Shown one piece after another: positions 48,720 through 61,374 of a stretch of DNA of 64,000 nt. A program made the position numbers and the translations under genes. The stretch's first letter is position 1; every line of letters starts with the position of its first letter. The DNA lies in contig NC_089783.1 in the NCBI RefSeq assembly GCF_040412425.1, positions 43,137,625 through 43,201,624 of the forward strand, given 5' to 3'. The notes under the pieces were generated by a model that saw nothing but the letters and a program-made list of their open reading frames with translations, did not search any database and was not told the origin of the DNA. Origin of the DNA: Macrobrachium rosenbergii (Eukaryota > Arthropoda > Malacostraca > Decapoda > Palaemonidae).

Positions 48720-50200
48720 GATGATCTACAATTTCGTTAATCGCCCGTCGACACACCTACAGAACGGTCATCGACATAAACAAGCCACGCATTGACATTG
48801 TTACCAGAATTACACTATGCTGTCAAACATATTTCTCAAAAAAGTGTTTTCATGAATACCTCCAATGGATTAGTAAACTACTATTTAATACGTCAAAAAT
48901 AATTAAGTGCATCATTCAGTACACACCCGAATGAAATTTGAAAGTTTTATCAAGCTACTATTGTTCAATTTCTGATTTGGTAACAGTGTTTATATCTTCT
49001 TCCGCCAATCCACCCATTCTTTTCAAGATACATATCGTACAAGATGCGACCACTAAATAGTAAAGGAGTTAAATACATTATTACATGAATGCAAAATATT
49101 ATATCAGATATCAAACCCAACTCCTAAACACTTGTCTGCTTTTGATGGATTGAGAACTAGTTTGTACCGGTGGATGAATATCACAGTTACAAGAACACAA
49201 ACATCGCTATAAATGCTAAACACCGAATACAGATGCCTTTTAGTCGAGATTAAGGTACGGCATTATGACCAGAAAAAGATTGAATATTATTTGCTATTTT
49301 TGTTCAATAGCAAACTAAAGTCCCCTAAACACTTATCATAAAATCCACGAATTTACTTAAAAGGACTTATATATAAATATGGGGATGCCTGGACAAGATG
49401 TGAAATGGAAGATCTTAAATATTTGTTACGTAATAATCACCACAAACGTCAGCACTTTCAAAATGGAAGAAATAAGAGATATTGTCTTACTAGTATTCAA
49501 CTAAATGAGTGCTAAGAAGAGAAATAAAAAAAAAAGAGTACGGTAGATGTTTAGGGAAACCAGAAAGAACGGAGGCGTAAAAGTAGAAGAGCGCACTAGA
49601 AGTGACACAGCACATAATTATGTGAAACATTTGCGGGGTTAACATTATTTGCTAACATGATACCCGGAGTAACATCATTGAAAAGTATCCTCAAAAGAAT
49701 GTGTAAACAACCAACGTTTCGTGTACACCGTTTTGTTGACTTATAGCGGATAGGAGAAAATACAAGATATGTGACTTATGCAGAACTGAAGAAGACGATG
49801 ATAAACATGTAATCTGCAAACAACTAGCTAAAATAAGTGATTGCAAGCTATAGGCATGGCAATCTCTACCTCAGTCACAGAAAAAGTTAGAAAGTTGTAG
49901 CACGATAATTTGCAACGCAAAACATTAGTAAAGCAATATCACGTAAATATCCAGTAACAACAATTAAGTAACGTGGTAACATTATTAATTTTGGAGGCGG
50001 GGGGTGTTGCCCAAGGGCTTGAGGTTTTAAGGATAAAATGGTGTGATTCGATTGCGTGAAAAGAACAGTTTTAAATTATATTCCTATAAAAATGCCTAAA
50101 GGTGTCGGAAAGGAAAAACATTCAAAATTAGAGTAGTTGGCAAAATAAAAATCGTATCCTTGAAAGAGAGTTGAATAACTACTGAAACTGGCGTGTCTTA
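48720..50200 (-). other. Upstream region of the Spenito-like gene
   Basis: Contains the presumed 5' UTR and promoter. The ~60 bp next to the ATG (48720-48780) are GC-richer, then AT-rich sequence follows. I see no confident TATA box, initiator or upstream exon. No other gene. Confidence 0.4.
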
Positions 50201-50204
50201 CATT

Positions 50205-50250
50205 ATAATGAACCCCTGTGGACTTGTTCCATATGAATAGGGTTCATCCG

Positions 50251-50306
<56 letters not shown>
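50205..50306 (+). mobile_element. LINE 3' tail, copy 3, with (AAT)n tail
   Basis: GGACTTGTTCCATATGAATA at about 50220-50239 is the reverse complement of the LINE 3' end near 33865-33885. It is followed by about 15 AAT units (50262-50306). Plus orientation, extremely 5'-truncated. Confidence 0.75.
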
Positions 50307-50309
<3 letters not shown>

Positions 50310-50449
50310 ATGAAGGGGATAATATACCGAACATAAAAACACCAGAAAGATTTGTGTGAATTTGAAGCAATCATCTATATGCATTTCGTGAATTGCAAAG
50401 CTCTGAACTTCGCTCTAGCAGTGTACAGTGCCTGCAACTGTGAAGTGGA

Positions 50450-53400
50450 GTCAAGAGTTTCAAGAAGGTTTAGTTCTCTTTCCCTCATGGGTTAAGAGCT
50501 CTTCAGGAGGTTATGGTTTTCTTTCCTTCCTGTGGCAAGAGTTGTTGAAATAGGTTAGTTTTCTTTCCCTCGTGGGTCAAGAGTTGTTCAAGAAGGTTGG
50601 AGTTTTTTTTCCCTCGTGGGGCCAAGTGTTGTTTAGGAAGTTATGGTTTTCTTTCACTCTTGGGGCAACAGTTGTTGAACGAGGTTAGTTTTCTTTCCCC
50701 TGTGGGTCAAGAGTTGTTCAAGAAGTTTATAGTTTTCTTTCCCTAGTGGGTCAAGAGATGTTCAAGAAGGTTATCGTTTTCTTTCCCTTGTGGGCCAAGA
50801 GTTGTTCAAGAAAGTTATAGTTTTCTTTCCTCGTGGGTCAAGAGTTGTTCAAGAAGGTTATAGTTTTCTTTCCCTACTATTCCCCGTGGGTCAAGAGTTG
50901 TTCAAGAAGGTTGTCGTTTTCTTTCCATCATGGGCCAAGAGTTGTTCAAGAAAGTTATAGTTTTTTTCCCTCGTGGGCCAAGAGTTGTTCAAGAAAGTTA
51001 TAGTTTTCTTTCCTAGTGGGTCAAGAGATGTTCAAGAAAGGTTATTTTTCCCTCGTGGGTCAAGAGTTGTTCAAGAAGGTTATCGTTTTCTTTCCCTTGT
51101 GGGCCAAGAGTTGTTCAAGAAAGTTATAGTTTTCTTTCCCTCGTGGGTCAAGAGTTGTTCAAGAAGGTTATAGTTTTCTTTCCTTCATGGGTCAAGAGAT
51201 GTTCAAGAAGGTTATCGTTTTCTTTCCCTTGTGGGCCAAGAGTTGTTCAAGAAAGTTATAGTTTTCTTTCCCTCGTGGGTCAAGAGTTGTTCAAGAAGGT
51301 TATAGTTTTCTTTCCTTCGTGGGTCAAGAGATGTTCAAGAAGGTTATCGTTTTCTTTCCCTTGTGGGCCAAGAGTTGTTCAAGAAAGTTATAGTTTTCTT
51401 TCCCTCGTGGGTCAAGACTTGTTCAAGAAGGTTATAGTTTTCTTTCCCTACTATTCCCCGGTGGGCCAAGAGTTGTTCAAGAAGGCTGTAGTTTTCTTTC
51501 CATCGTGGGCCAAGAGTTGTTCAATGTTGTGGTTTTCTTTCCCTCGTGGACCAAGAGTTGTTCAAGAAGGTTATAGTTTTCTTTCCCTGCTATTCCCTCG
51601 TGGACCAAGAATTGTTCAAGAAGGTTGTAGTTTTCTTTCCTTCGTGGGTCAGGAGTTGATCAAGGAGATTATAGTTTTCTTTCCCTCGTGGGTCAAGAGT
51701 CGTTCAAGAAGATTATTGTTTTCTTATCCTCGTGGGTCAAGAGTTGTTCAAGAAGGTTATAGTTTTCTTTCCCTCGTGGGTCAAGAGTTGTTCAAGAAGG
51801 TTATAGTTTTCTTTCCTTCTTAGGTTAAGAGTTCTTCATGAAGGTTATAGTTTTCTTCCCTCGTGGGTCAATAGTTGTTGAAGAAGGTTATAGTTGTTTT
51901 TCCCTTGTGGGTCAAGAGTTGTTTAAGAAGGTTATAGTTGTCGTTCCCTCATGGGTCAAGAGTTGTTCAAGAAGGTTACAGTTTTCTTTCCCTCGTGGGT
52001 CAAGAGTTGTTCAAGAATGTTTTAGTTTTCTTCCCCTCGTGGGTCAAGAGTTGTTCAAGAACATTATAGTTTTCTTTCCCTCTTGGGCCAAGAGTTGTTC
52101 AAGAAAGTTATAGTTTTCATCCCCTCATGGGTCAAGAGTTGTTCAAGAAGGTTATAGTTTTCTTTCCCTCGTGGATCAAGAGTTGATAAAGAACATTATA
52201 GTTGTCTTTCCCTCGTGGGTCAAGAGTTCTTCAAGAAGGCTATAGTTGTCGTTCCTTCATGGGTCAAGAGTTGATCAAGAAGGTTATAGTTGTCTTTCCC
52301 TCGTGGGTCAAGAGTTGTTCAAGAAGGTTATAGTTGTCGTTCCCTAATGGGTCAAGAGTTGTTCAAGAAGGTTATAATTGTCGTTCATAGTTGTTTTTCC
52401 CTCGTGGGTCAAGAGTTGTTCAAGAAGGGTATAGTTGTCGTTCCCTAGTGGGTCAAGAGTTGTTCAAGAAGGTTATAGTTGTATTTCCCTCGTGGGTCAA
52501 GAGCTGTTTATGAAGGTTATAGTTGTCTTTCCCTTGTGGGTCAAGAGTTGTTCAAGAAGATTATAGTTGTCGTTCCCTCGTGGGTCAAGAGTTGTTCGAG
52601 AGGGTTATAGTTGTCTTTCCCTCGTGGGTCAAGAGTTGTTCAAGAAGGTTAGTGTTTTCTTTCCCTTGTGGGTCAAGAGTTGTTCAAGACGCTTTTTTTT
52701 CCCTCTTGGGTTAAGAGTTGTTCATGAAGGTTATAGTTTTTTCCCTCGTGGGTCAAGAATTGTTCAAGAAGGTTATAGTTCTTTTTCCCTCATGGGTCAA
52801 GAGTTTTTCAAGTAGGTTATAGTTGTCGTTCCCTCGTGGGTCAAGAGTTGCTCAAGAAGGTTATAGATTTCTTTCCCTCGTGGGTCAAGAGTTGTTCAAG
52901 AAGTTTATAGTGTTCTTTCCCTCGTGGGTCAAGAGTTGTTCAAGAAGGTTATCGTTTTCTTTCCGTTGTGGGTGAAGAGTTGACCAAGAAGGTTATAGTT
53001 TTTTTCCCTCATGGGTCAAGAGTTGTTCAAGAAGGCTATAGTCTTCTTTCCCTACTATTCCCTCGTGACCAAGAGTTGTTCAAGAAGGTTGTAGTTTTCT
53101 TTCCCTCGTGGGCAAGAGTTCTTCAAGAAGGTTGTAGTTTTCTTTCCCTCGTGGGCCAAGAGTTGTTCAAGAAGGTTATAGTTTTCTTTCCCTACTATTC
53201 CCTCGTGGGGCAAGAGTTGCTCAAGAAGATTATAGTTTTTCCTTTCCCTCGTGGCTCAAGAGTTGTTCAAGAATTATGTATAGTTTTCTTTCCCTCATGG
53301 GTCAAGAGTTGTTTATGAAGGTTATCGTTTTCTTTCCCTCATGGGTCAAGAGTTGTTCATGAAGGTTATCGTTTTCTTTCCCTCATGGGTCAAGAGTTGT

Positions 53401-54727
53401 TCAAAAAGGTTATAGTATTCTTTCCCTATTGAGCCAAGAGTTGTTCATGAAGGTTATAGTTTTCTTTCCCTCGTGGGCCAAGAGTTGTTCTAGAATATAG
53501 TTGTTGTTCCCTCGTGGGTCAAGAGTTGTTCAAGCAGGTTATAGTTGTCTTTCCCTCGTGGGTCAAGAGTTGTTCGAGAAGGTTATAGTGTCCTTTCCAT
53601 CGTGGGCCAAGAGTTGTTTGAAAAGGTTATAGTTTTCTTTCCATCGTGGGTCAAGAGTTGTTCAAGAAGTTTATAGTTTTCTTTCCATCGTGGGTCAAGA
53701 GTTGTTCGAGAAGGTTATAGTTTTCTTTCCATCGTGGGTCAAGAGTTGTTCAAGAAGTTTATAGTTTTCTTTCCATCGTGGGTCAAGAGTTGTTCAAGAA
53801 GTTTATAGTTTTCTTTCCATCGTGGGTCAAGAGTTGTTCAAGAAGTTTATAGTTTTCTTTCCATCGTGGGTCAAGAGTTGTTCGAGAAGGTTATAGTTTT
53901 CTTTTCCTCTTGGGTCAAGAGTTGTTCAAGAAGGTTAGTGTTTTCTTTCCTTCGTGTGCGAAGATTTGTTCAAGAAGTTTATAGTTTTCTTTCCCTCGTT
54001 GGTCAAGAGTTGTTCAAGAAGGTTATAGTTTTCTTCTCTCGTGGGTCAAGAGTTGTTCATGAAGGTTATAGCTTTCTTTCCCTCATGGGTCATGAGTTGT
54101 TCAGGAAGGATATAGTTTTCTTTCCCTCGTGGGTTAAGAGTTGTTCAAGAAGGTATTAGTTTTCTTTTCTTCATGTGCCAAGAGTTGTTCAAGAAGGTTA
54201 TAGCTTTCTTTCCCTCGTGAGTCAAGAGATGTTCAAGAAGGTTATAGTTTTCCTTCCCTCGTGGGCTGAGTTGTTCAAGAATGTTATAGTTTTCTTTCCC
54301 TCGTGGGTCAAGAGTTGTTCAAGAAGGTTATAGTTTTCTTTCCCTCGTGGGCCATGAGTTGTTCAGGAATTATGGTTTTTTTCCCTCGTGGGTCAAGCGT
54401 TGTTCAAGATGGTTGTAGCTTTCTTTCCCTCGTGGGCCAAGTGTTGTTCAGAAAGTTATGGTTTTCTTTCCCTCTTAGGGCAAGAAAGAGGTTAGTTTTC
54501 TTGAAAGAGGTTAGTTTTCTTTCCCTCGTGAGTCAAGAGTTGTTGAAGAAAGTTGTAGTTTTCTTTCCCTCGTGGGTCAAGAGTTGTTGAAAAAGGTCAT
54601 AATTTTCTTCCCTCGTGGGCCAAGAGTTGTTGAAAAAGGTTATGGCTTTCTTTCACTCGTGGGTCAAGAGTTGTTGAAAAAGGTTATGGTTTTCTTTCCT
54701 TCGTGGGTTAAGAGTTGTTGAAAGGCT
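50450..54727 (+). repeat. 44-bp minisatellite array (~4.3 kb, about 95 units)
   Basis: Seen: tandem 44-bp units composed of GGGTCAAGAGTTGTTCAAGA, AGGTTATAGTTTTCTTTCCC and TCGT. Variants occur in blocks: TTATCG for TTATAG, GGGCCAAG for GGGTCAAG, GTTGTCGTT in 51880-52620, and an extra TACTATTCC insert in at least five units (about 50875, 51443, 51587, 53054, 53193). Flanks are unique. 44 is not a multiple of three, so protein frames repeat every 132 bp. Two frames of the unit lack stops and the third meets TAG, which creates many open frames on the plus strand. No evidence that they are translated. Confidence 0.97.
51086..51430 (+). repeat. 132-bp higher-order repeat inside the 44-bp array
   Basis: Three monomer types occur in fixed order: GGGCCAAG with AAAGTTATAG, then GGGTCAAG with AAGGTTATAG, then GAGATGTTC with TTATCG. 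The order begins at 51086 and again at 51218 and 51350, an exact 132-bp period. The first two units differ by about one base. Confidence 0.9.
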
Positions 54728-54729
54728 GT

Positions 54730-55530
54730 GTAGCTCACCCACTTGCCCAGGATGGACTTGTTTTAATTTGCCAGGTTCCCAGGTAGGTGGTGAAGTTTGT
54801 TTTGCCTTCATGTTACCAGGAAGTGGTCTTTCATTTGTTGTTATTATGAAAGCAGAAAAAGACTCTGCTTACCTAGACCACTTTTGATTAAAGAAAGTAT
54901 CTTTTTTCTTCATTGTTCATAGTGCAGTACCAGAATTCATTGTTTCAGCCTACGTACCCAGTTTACTTTTTTTTGACGATAAGCCAAATGGCAAACTAAG
55001 GAAAAATGTTTGTTTGAATTTGCAAAATAGGCATTTCTTATGTAAAATTAGTGTTTAATGCTTTGCTTTTTAGTTTACCTCAGAAGCACATTGCACTTGA
55101 AATGGGTAAAAGTGAGTGCGAATGTAAGACATAAGGCCGCTCTACCCATTACTAGTGACATAATTGTAAGACAAACTGGTTTAATTCCCTTGAATTGCTG
55201 GTTGTTCACAACATAACCAAGGATGTGGGACTAACAATTTTAACTTTTGAAAGAGGCGACGAGGACTGTAAGTTAGGGCCAAATTAAATCCTTTAAATGG
55301 GTGACTGGGTGCCTTCTTTATCTGGGTATTAATTTCTTGGTCATTCCGTTTAGTGTTCAGAGGGGGAAATTAGTGTAAGCCCCTGGAGATCAAGCTTAGC
55401 CTTAAAAGCAGTATGTTTACATTGAATGGAAAGCCTCAGTCCTCCTCCCCTCTTCTTCTTCTTCATTTTCCCAAACAGACGAAACAGTCAGCGATGAAAC
55501 CATGCTTCTCACCTCGTCCTGAATTGAAAT
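54730..55530. other. No feature seen
   Basis: Sequence between the minisatellite and the next SINE copy; no gene or repeat recognised. Confidence 0.35.
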
Positions 55531-55534
55531 TGTA

Positions 55535-55832
55535 TTAAAATATAAGATTTAGGCCAAAGGCCCAGCGCTAGGACCTATGAGGTCAATCAGCGCTGGAAGG
55601 GAACTAAGAGTAAAGGTTTTAAAGGTGCAAAAGAACAAAGATCTCGCAGTTGCACTATGAAACAATTGTTAGGAGGGAGTGGAAAGTAAGAAGGAAGAAA
55701 GATAATATGAACGGAGGTACAGAAAAAAGAATGAAATGGTTTGCAGCTAGGGGCCTAAGGGACGCTGCAAAGAACCTTAAGTAATGCCTACAGTGCACCA
55801 CGTAAGGTGCACTGATGTCACTGCCACACTAC
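55535..55832 (+). mobile_element. Common SINE-like element, copy 11
   Basis: Contains ATTTAGGCCAAAGGCCCAGC, GACCTATGAGGTCAATCAGC, TCGCAGTTGCACTATG and GGGACGCTGCAAAGAACC, ending near CACTGATGTCACTGCC. Confidence 0.85.
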
Positions 55833-55839
55833 TGCGCCA

Positions 55840-58800
55840 CCTGGTCCTGTCATGTCTTCCCATCTGTGATAAAGACACCTTGACGTCAAAGCTCTGGGTT
55901 CTTGTCTTCAGTTACCAGACTGTAAATTAACCGAGATTTTACTTTACAAAAATGTTCTCTATTTACTGACTTATGATCTGGCTCTGACTCATCAGTAAGC
56001 TGCTCTTAAAACAAGACTTTGGATAGATGATTAGACAGGAAATGCTTGATAACAGAAAACTGGAGTTCATACATTCATGGTTGATTGATTAACTGTAATT
56101 TTTCTGGCATCGTAACAACCAAGGTTTCTGACACCCATGATCAACCAATTCCGTAAAAATTATATATAAAGGGCATGAAAAACAAAAATCTATGCTAAAC
56201 TCACAAAGCTTGAAAAAACCATAGCTTAATTACCTAAATTATAACTTTGGTTTTAGAAGGACATTTAGTAATTGTGAATACTGACGTAATTTTAGCTTCA
56301 ACTGCAAAGTTAAGAGGACAGTAATACTTACGATAAGATAATGCATACTTTAAAGATTAACTTATTGTGGTGACACAAAAAATGATAATTGATAACCCGC
56401 TTCATGATGCAAGTAAGCAAAACTTTTCGTTTCAACCGAATCTCATGAATATGAGTCTAAGAAGAATCACGCCAGCTCTCACACCTCATGTAAAGCTCAT
56501 CACAATATATTTACCATTGACATAGCTGCAAATGTGTCAATTATATCAGATGATGGATTAATTATATCAAATCATTATATCAAAATGTACATCATTACGC
56601 AATGAAATCACATGATAAGAATTCGAAAGATTAAAATAATCATGACATAAGTTGTTGGATCCTCTACGATTACCGTAAATCATAAGCAATAGTTATATGA
56701 CACTGGCCAATTACTGTTGTGTGATGCCATTCAAAAACACTGTATATCCTAGAGGAGTTAAAACTGATTACCTATCATCAAAAACATATTTTCATGTTTT
56801 ATACTAGATGGAAATATGATGAGCCCAACTAATGATGGTCTTATAGATTTTAAGGAAGTATTTTAGGAAAGCTTTTGTACTCTGAAAGTAAATACGTTTT
56901 CCTCACTTTCTGACATTAATCCTAATACAATTCCATAGTTTCTAGCACCAAGGACTGCGCCCTTTGCCCTTAAACCACTGGCTGAGAAGGAAATGAATAT
57001 GTTAGTGGAATAAAACCTCTGGAAAAGGGTCACATACTCAGAATGGGTCACCTCATTCATATCAGCAATGAAAAGTGATGGAAAAGTAAGGTATGTGGCG
57101 GTTACGAAGTATTCTTAAACCCGGAATGTCAAGTTGCTCAGCATGAGCTACCAAACTCAACAGATATGTCTGCAGCATTTTACGACAAAGGATTTTCGAA
57201 AACTGACCTCAGCTTTTCATCAACTCAACAGGGAAGTAAATTTTAGCCTCAGGAATATAAACTTCACATTACAGAGTAGCTAGTGGTCAAATCATTTGTT
57301 AGCAAACAACACAGATAAAGAACGCAACACAACATAAGTTAAACATGGTGCAAACAAGATCAATAATTCAACAATTAAACTGACAACACACATGGGACTT
57401 ATATATCAGAATGTTGTCTTCTAGGTCTTCTCCCCTTGCATCCATCTGTTCGGAGACAGAGATGTCAACGTATAAGGTGAAGGGAAAGAGGAAGAGGGGA
57501 TGGAGGTAATGAGGAAGAAAAGAGGTTGAAAACCATGCACGTCTCTCAATTTTCAAAACACAAGTCCTTACCACCTCTCCCAGGACCACAAGGACAGATC
57601 AAGACAGAGTGTTTGACGTGACAGGAGTCAGGAGTTTCCAGAGATTATGGGCTGCCCTAGAGCAGGAGCCCGGGCCAGCACAAGGGCTGGTTTAATTTAA
57701 AAGAAAAACATGTTGAAACAGCAACAGTTGGGAACCACAAAAACAATGACCATGGGGTCTCAAAAGAACTCTAAGCAGAAGGGTTTGCTGAGACCTGCAG
57801 AATCAAGCTCCAAGTCATGACCTGGTGCACTAGGCAGGTAATGGGAAACAGGTACCCCATAAACAAAGTAAAAAAAACACGGAGCTCAATTAACTTGTAA
57901 TCCCAACAGGAATGCCTCATAGTGTGAGTACCTGGGCCAATCATGGCTTTCGTTGTCTGCACGGACCTGGCTTGAGTCCTGGTAAGGCCATGAAAATGGT
58001 CCCAGGTCAAGCAGACTCCAAGGTTCATCGAAAAGGAGTAGATGGTCATAACAGGGACGTCATCCACCATCCAGCGTTCATTCCCGAAGGTATAGCAAGC
58101 CCCATGAAAGGAGTGAGCGTATAATTTTCGGACCTGCTTGGGGAAATTTCGTAACATGCAATTTTGCCATTAGTAGCATGTATTGAGTCTATAACACGTT
58201 GGCGCAAGCAAAATAGCGCAGTGCCAAGTTGACACCAACCCTCCCTTAATATGAAAGTGCTGGTAATCAAAAGCAGGAGCCATCAATACTGAATACAGGA
58301 TGGTTTCAATATCAATCATCACAAACGATACCCATTGACAGTCCTTCCCAAAGGCAGACTCGTAGAATGAAAACTCCAAAAGGACTGTAGCTAGACTTGC
58401 AACTTCTGGTGTCAGTCCTTAAGGCAGCGAGGCCTGAGATCAAGTCAAACAATGAACACTCCAGAGCTCAGGATGGATTTTCAAAAGGAGAGAGCTCCAT
58501 ATCATTTGCTTTATGGGCCTCAGTAACTGAAAGACAAACTATATGAGATAGGGTGATTTTATTAGTGAAATAGTTTCTCATGGAATGAAATCCTTATCAA
58601 CAAGGCATATCACCCTGGTAGCATCACAAAATTTTTCAAATTCTGCACAGTAAGGTTGGACTTTTAGGTAACAATTCACAGGAACGATGCAAGAAAAATT
58701 TTTGTTAAATTATAAAGTCCAGGTGTCACTAGATCCACACCTAGCTGAGCACACCTCTTCCTCATCAGTTCTAGACCTCTTTCTATTTTGGCAGCTGCTT

Positions 58801-59180
58801 CTTTCTGAACCGTGGAAGAGCGAAAACTATACAAATGCTACATCTCAGCTATATCGAGTATTACTGCTTATGATGTCTGCATCTTTGTTGCCTCAAGAGG
58901 AATGGTTGTTATTGTTCCTCTTCAATATGAATGTGCATCACACCGAAATCTTTGGCTTGCATGACTAGGCATGATTTATGCAGACCACCTTCCTCTTGGA
59001 CGAAGTTCTAAGAAGGTGGTCGGGACTCGGGAGCTTTACTGCGGTACAGGAAACCTCATTCTTTCCTTTGAGTGAAGCTTTACAGCCTGATATAGTGAAT
59101 TCTCACGTCCAAGAGCTAATATAAACAACAAGTTGACGGAGATTACAAACCTCACCCAAGGCTGAGCTAACCTTCCCTTA
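55840..59180. other. Gene-free or unrecognised stretch
   Basis: No exon with supportable splice sites. Open frames at 57771-58157 and 58170-58379 (minus) and 58687-58968 (plus) have no domain I recognise. They may be chance frames or an old unidentified element between about 57.6 and 59.0 kb, where GC content is a little higher. Confidence 0.3.
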
Positions 59181-59204
59181 CCTAACCTGCCCTAGGGACG
59201 CTAT

Positions 59205-59626
<422 letters not shown>

Positions 59627-60099
59627 TCATTGGGTATAAAACATTACATAATCTTTTATGAGTACTATAATGATAACAGATCATAAGAGGGCTTTTATTA
59701 CATCTCTGACACAAACCAACCCGAATGGAGAGGAAGCAAGAGAAAGTGGATGCCCTCTTCTGAAAGATGATGCCCAGTCTGGATTCATCATTATACGCTC
59801 CCTAATTTTCCATTTACTCAATAACAAATCTGATTTGACCTTTACTTATATGTTGCGGGTTTGATAAGTCTGAAATTACTTTTTACAACCTGACCAGGAG
59901 TCACTTTTGGTAAATATTTCTCTAGGTTTCCTTTCCATTTGCATGGAAGACGAATAAAGGCTAGCCAGTTAAACAAAACTGATAACAATATGAAATTCTA
60001 AGAAGAAATACATTAATCCGCATTCAACGATTTCTCCACAAATCGCACGACTTAAGTCAGCAATCACCAGGCAATGGAGCAAACAGACAGGAAATCAAG

Positions 60100-60500
60100 A
60101 GAGAGAGAGAGAGAGATTGAAACTCCTCCCTCCCCCCTCCCGAGCGTCGACCGACCGATCAACTGACGGAGGAGGAGGAGGAGGAGGAGGAGGCTTGGGC
60201 TAACTAGTGACCTTCCTGCCTCAGCCGTTGATGGTTTCGCCGTGAGAAGTCGTCCTCTCGTGGAGGCTCAGTCGCGCGTCGTCGACCGAGGTGCGAGCAG
60301 GTTTCAGTTGGATAAAATCAGTCGCCTAGTAAAATCCCTCGTCGTCATGAGAAGCATTACCCTTAATGAGAAACATTAGTGAAATGAAATGTAAATGGTG
60401 TTGCGAGAGTGAGCAGTGTAAAACAAGAGAAATCGTTGGTTACTTCTGACGCGCGTGCGCAGTCTGACTTTTAAATTTTCACTCTGAGACTAAATACCTG
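60100..60500 (+). promoter_or_regulatory. Promoter-like region upstream of a membrane-protein first exon
   Basis: Seen: locally GC- and CpG-rich sequence including CGAGCGTCGACCGACCGATC, a (GGA)n run at about 60171-60192, TCAGT initiator-like motifs near 60268 and 60304, and GCGCGTGCGC at 60451-60460, resembling an NRF-1-type site. It directly precedes the ATG at 60507. No TATA box is evident at a fixed distance. Start site not determinable by eye. Confidence 0.45.
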
Positions 60501-60506
60501 TTGAAA

Positions 60507-60648
60507 ATGAATTCCTTACAGTCGCTCATACTATGCATCGTGTACGCTGCATTTTTGGTTCTCGGGGCCATCACTTTCATGCACATCGAGTACGAAATCT
60601 CAGAGAAACTGCAAGTCAAGGAACTTCGAGAATGGACCAGGCTAAAAG
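60507..60648 (+). CDS. First coding exon, putative two-pore-domain K+ channel N-terminus
   Basis: Seen: ATG at 60507 in context GAAAATGA, then 47 codons and one extra base, ending at a GTAAGA donor (CTAAAAG|gtaaga). The peptide begins MNSLQSLILCIVYAAFLVLG and continues AITFMHIEYEISEKLQVKEL. It has a short cytoplasmic N-terminus, one ~22-residue hydrophobic segment (about 7-28) and a charged amphipathic segment. Family knowledge: K2P (KCNK/TWIK-type) channels start with a very short N-terminus, a TM1 ending in a Gly-Ala-hydrophobic run and an 'IE' followed by an extracellular helix, as here. The pore loop and TM2-4 would be in later exons, not found in this window. It could equally be another small single-pass protein. 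Confidence 0.5.
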
Positions 60649-60869
60649 GTAAGATTTTTTTCCTCATTCATTTGAACTTTTATTCAGCGCTGCAATTAAA
60701 ATCACGATTTTATTAAATGACTTTTGGGCGTATTTAGTGCACTGGTATTTAAACGTATAAGGTTGTTTACACACTGGAGGTACATCTGGCTATAAAGACA
60801 ACTTCACAAAAAAGCAAATGCACTTATTCTCACATAAGTTACTAACCTTCCGGTTCTCAGCAAGTTCTC

Positions 60870-61070
60870 TGGGATGAGGTAGCTAGCCCCTAGCTATTCT
60901 ACACTCTTGCTGAGACCCAGCACATTGAGCTAACTACGATTCCCCACTTACGTCAAACAAGGGACATAATGGACTATTCAGGAAACAGAACCACGCTGTT
61001 TCCCCCTGGGAACGATCTCGGGTATTCCTACCCGGAGAGGTGAGGTTAATGACCACTGAGCCACGAGGAT
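60870..61070 (-). mobile_element. tRNA-derived SINE
   Basis: Seen on the minus strand: CCTCGTGGCTCAGTGGTCAT contains a near-perfect polymerase III A box (TGGCTCAGTGG, 61063-61053). A B-box-like GAGATCGTTCC follows 33 bp later (61019-61009), the spacing expected of a tRNA-derived promoter. The body continues through TTCCCAGGGGGAAACAGCG. The 3' end is not defined. Confidence 0.6.
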
Positions 61071-61112
61071 TTTCTCTTCTGCAACAAGTGGCTCATACTC
61101 AGCGAAGCTTTA

Positions 61113-61350
61113 ATTGAAATATAAATTTTAGGCCAAAGGTCAAGCGCTGGTACCTCTGAGGTCCTTCAGCGCTGAAAATAATATTGAAACAATTGTTCAG
61201 AGAGGATGGAAAGTAAGATGGAAGAAAGAGAATATGAACGGAGGTACGGTAAAAGGAATGGAAGGGGTTGCAGCTAGACGCCAAAGGGACGCTGCAAAGA
61301 ACTTTAAGTAATGTCTACAGTGCACCGGGTGAGGTGCTCTGACGTCACTA
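61113..61350 (+). mobile_element. Common SINE-like element, copy 12 (internal deletion)
   Basis: Contains ATTTTAGGCCAAAGGTCAAG, CTCTGAGGTCCTTCAGCGCTG, then skips from GAAAATAATATTG to AAACAATTGTTCAGAGAGG, losing the AACCTCGCAGTTGCAC block. Ends ACGTCACTACTCCTCTC. Confidence 0.8.
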
Positions 61351-61374
61351 CTCCTCTCAGAATAATTTTAAAAC

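Noticed and set aside
46951..48721. Open frames on the plus strand and in other frames across the Spenito-like gene
   Set aside because: Shadows of the strong minus-strand ORF with its RRM and SPOC domains.
57771..58379. Minus-strand frames as a possible retroviral or transposon gene
   Set aside because: No recognisable motif, catalytic residue or terminal repeat; kept as unassigned.
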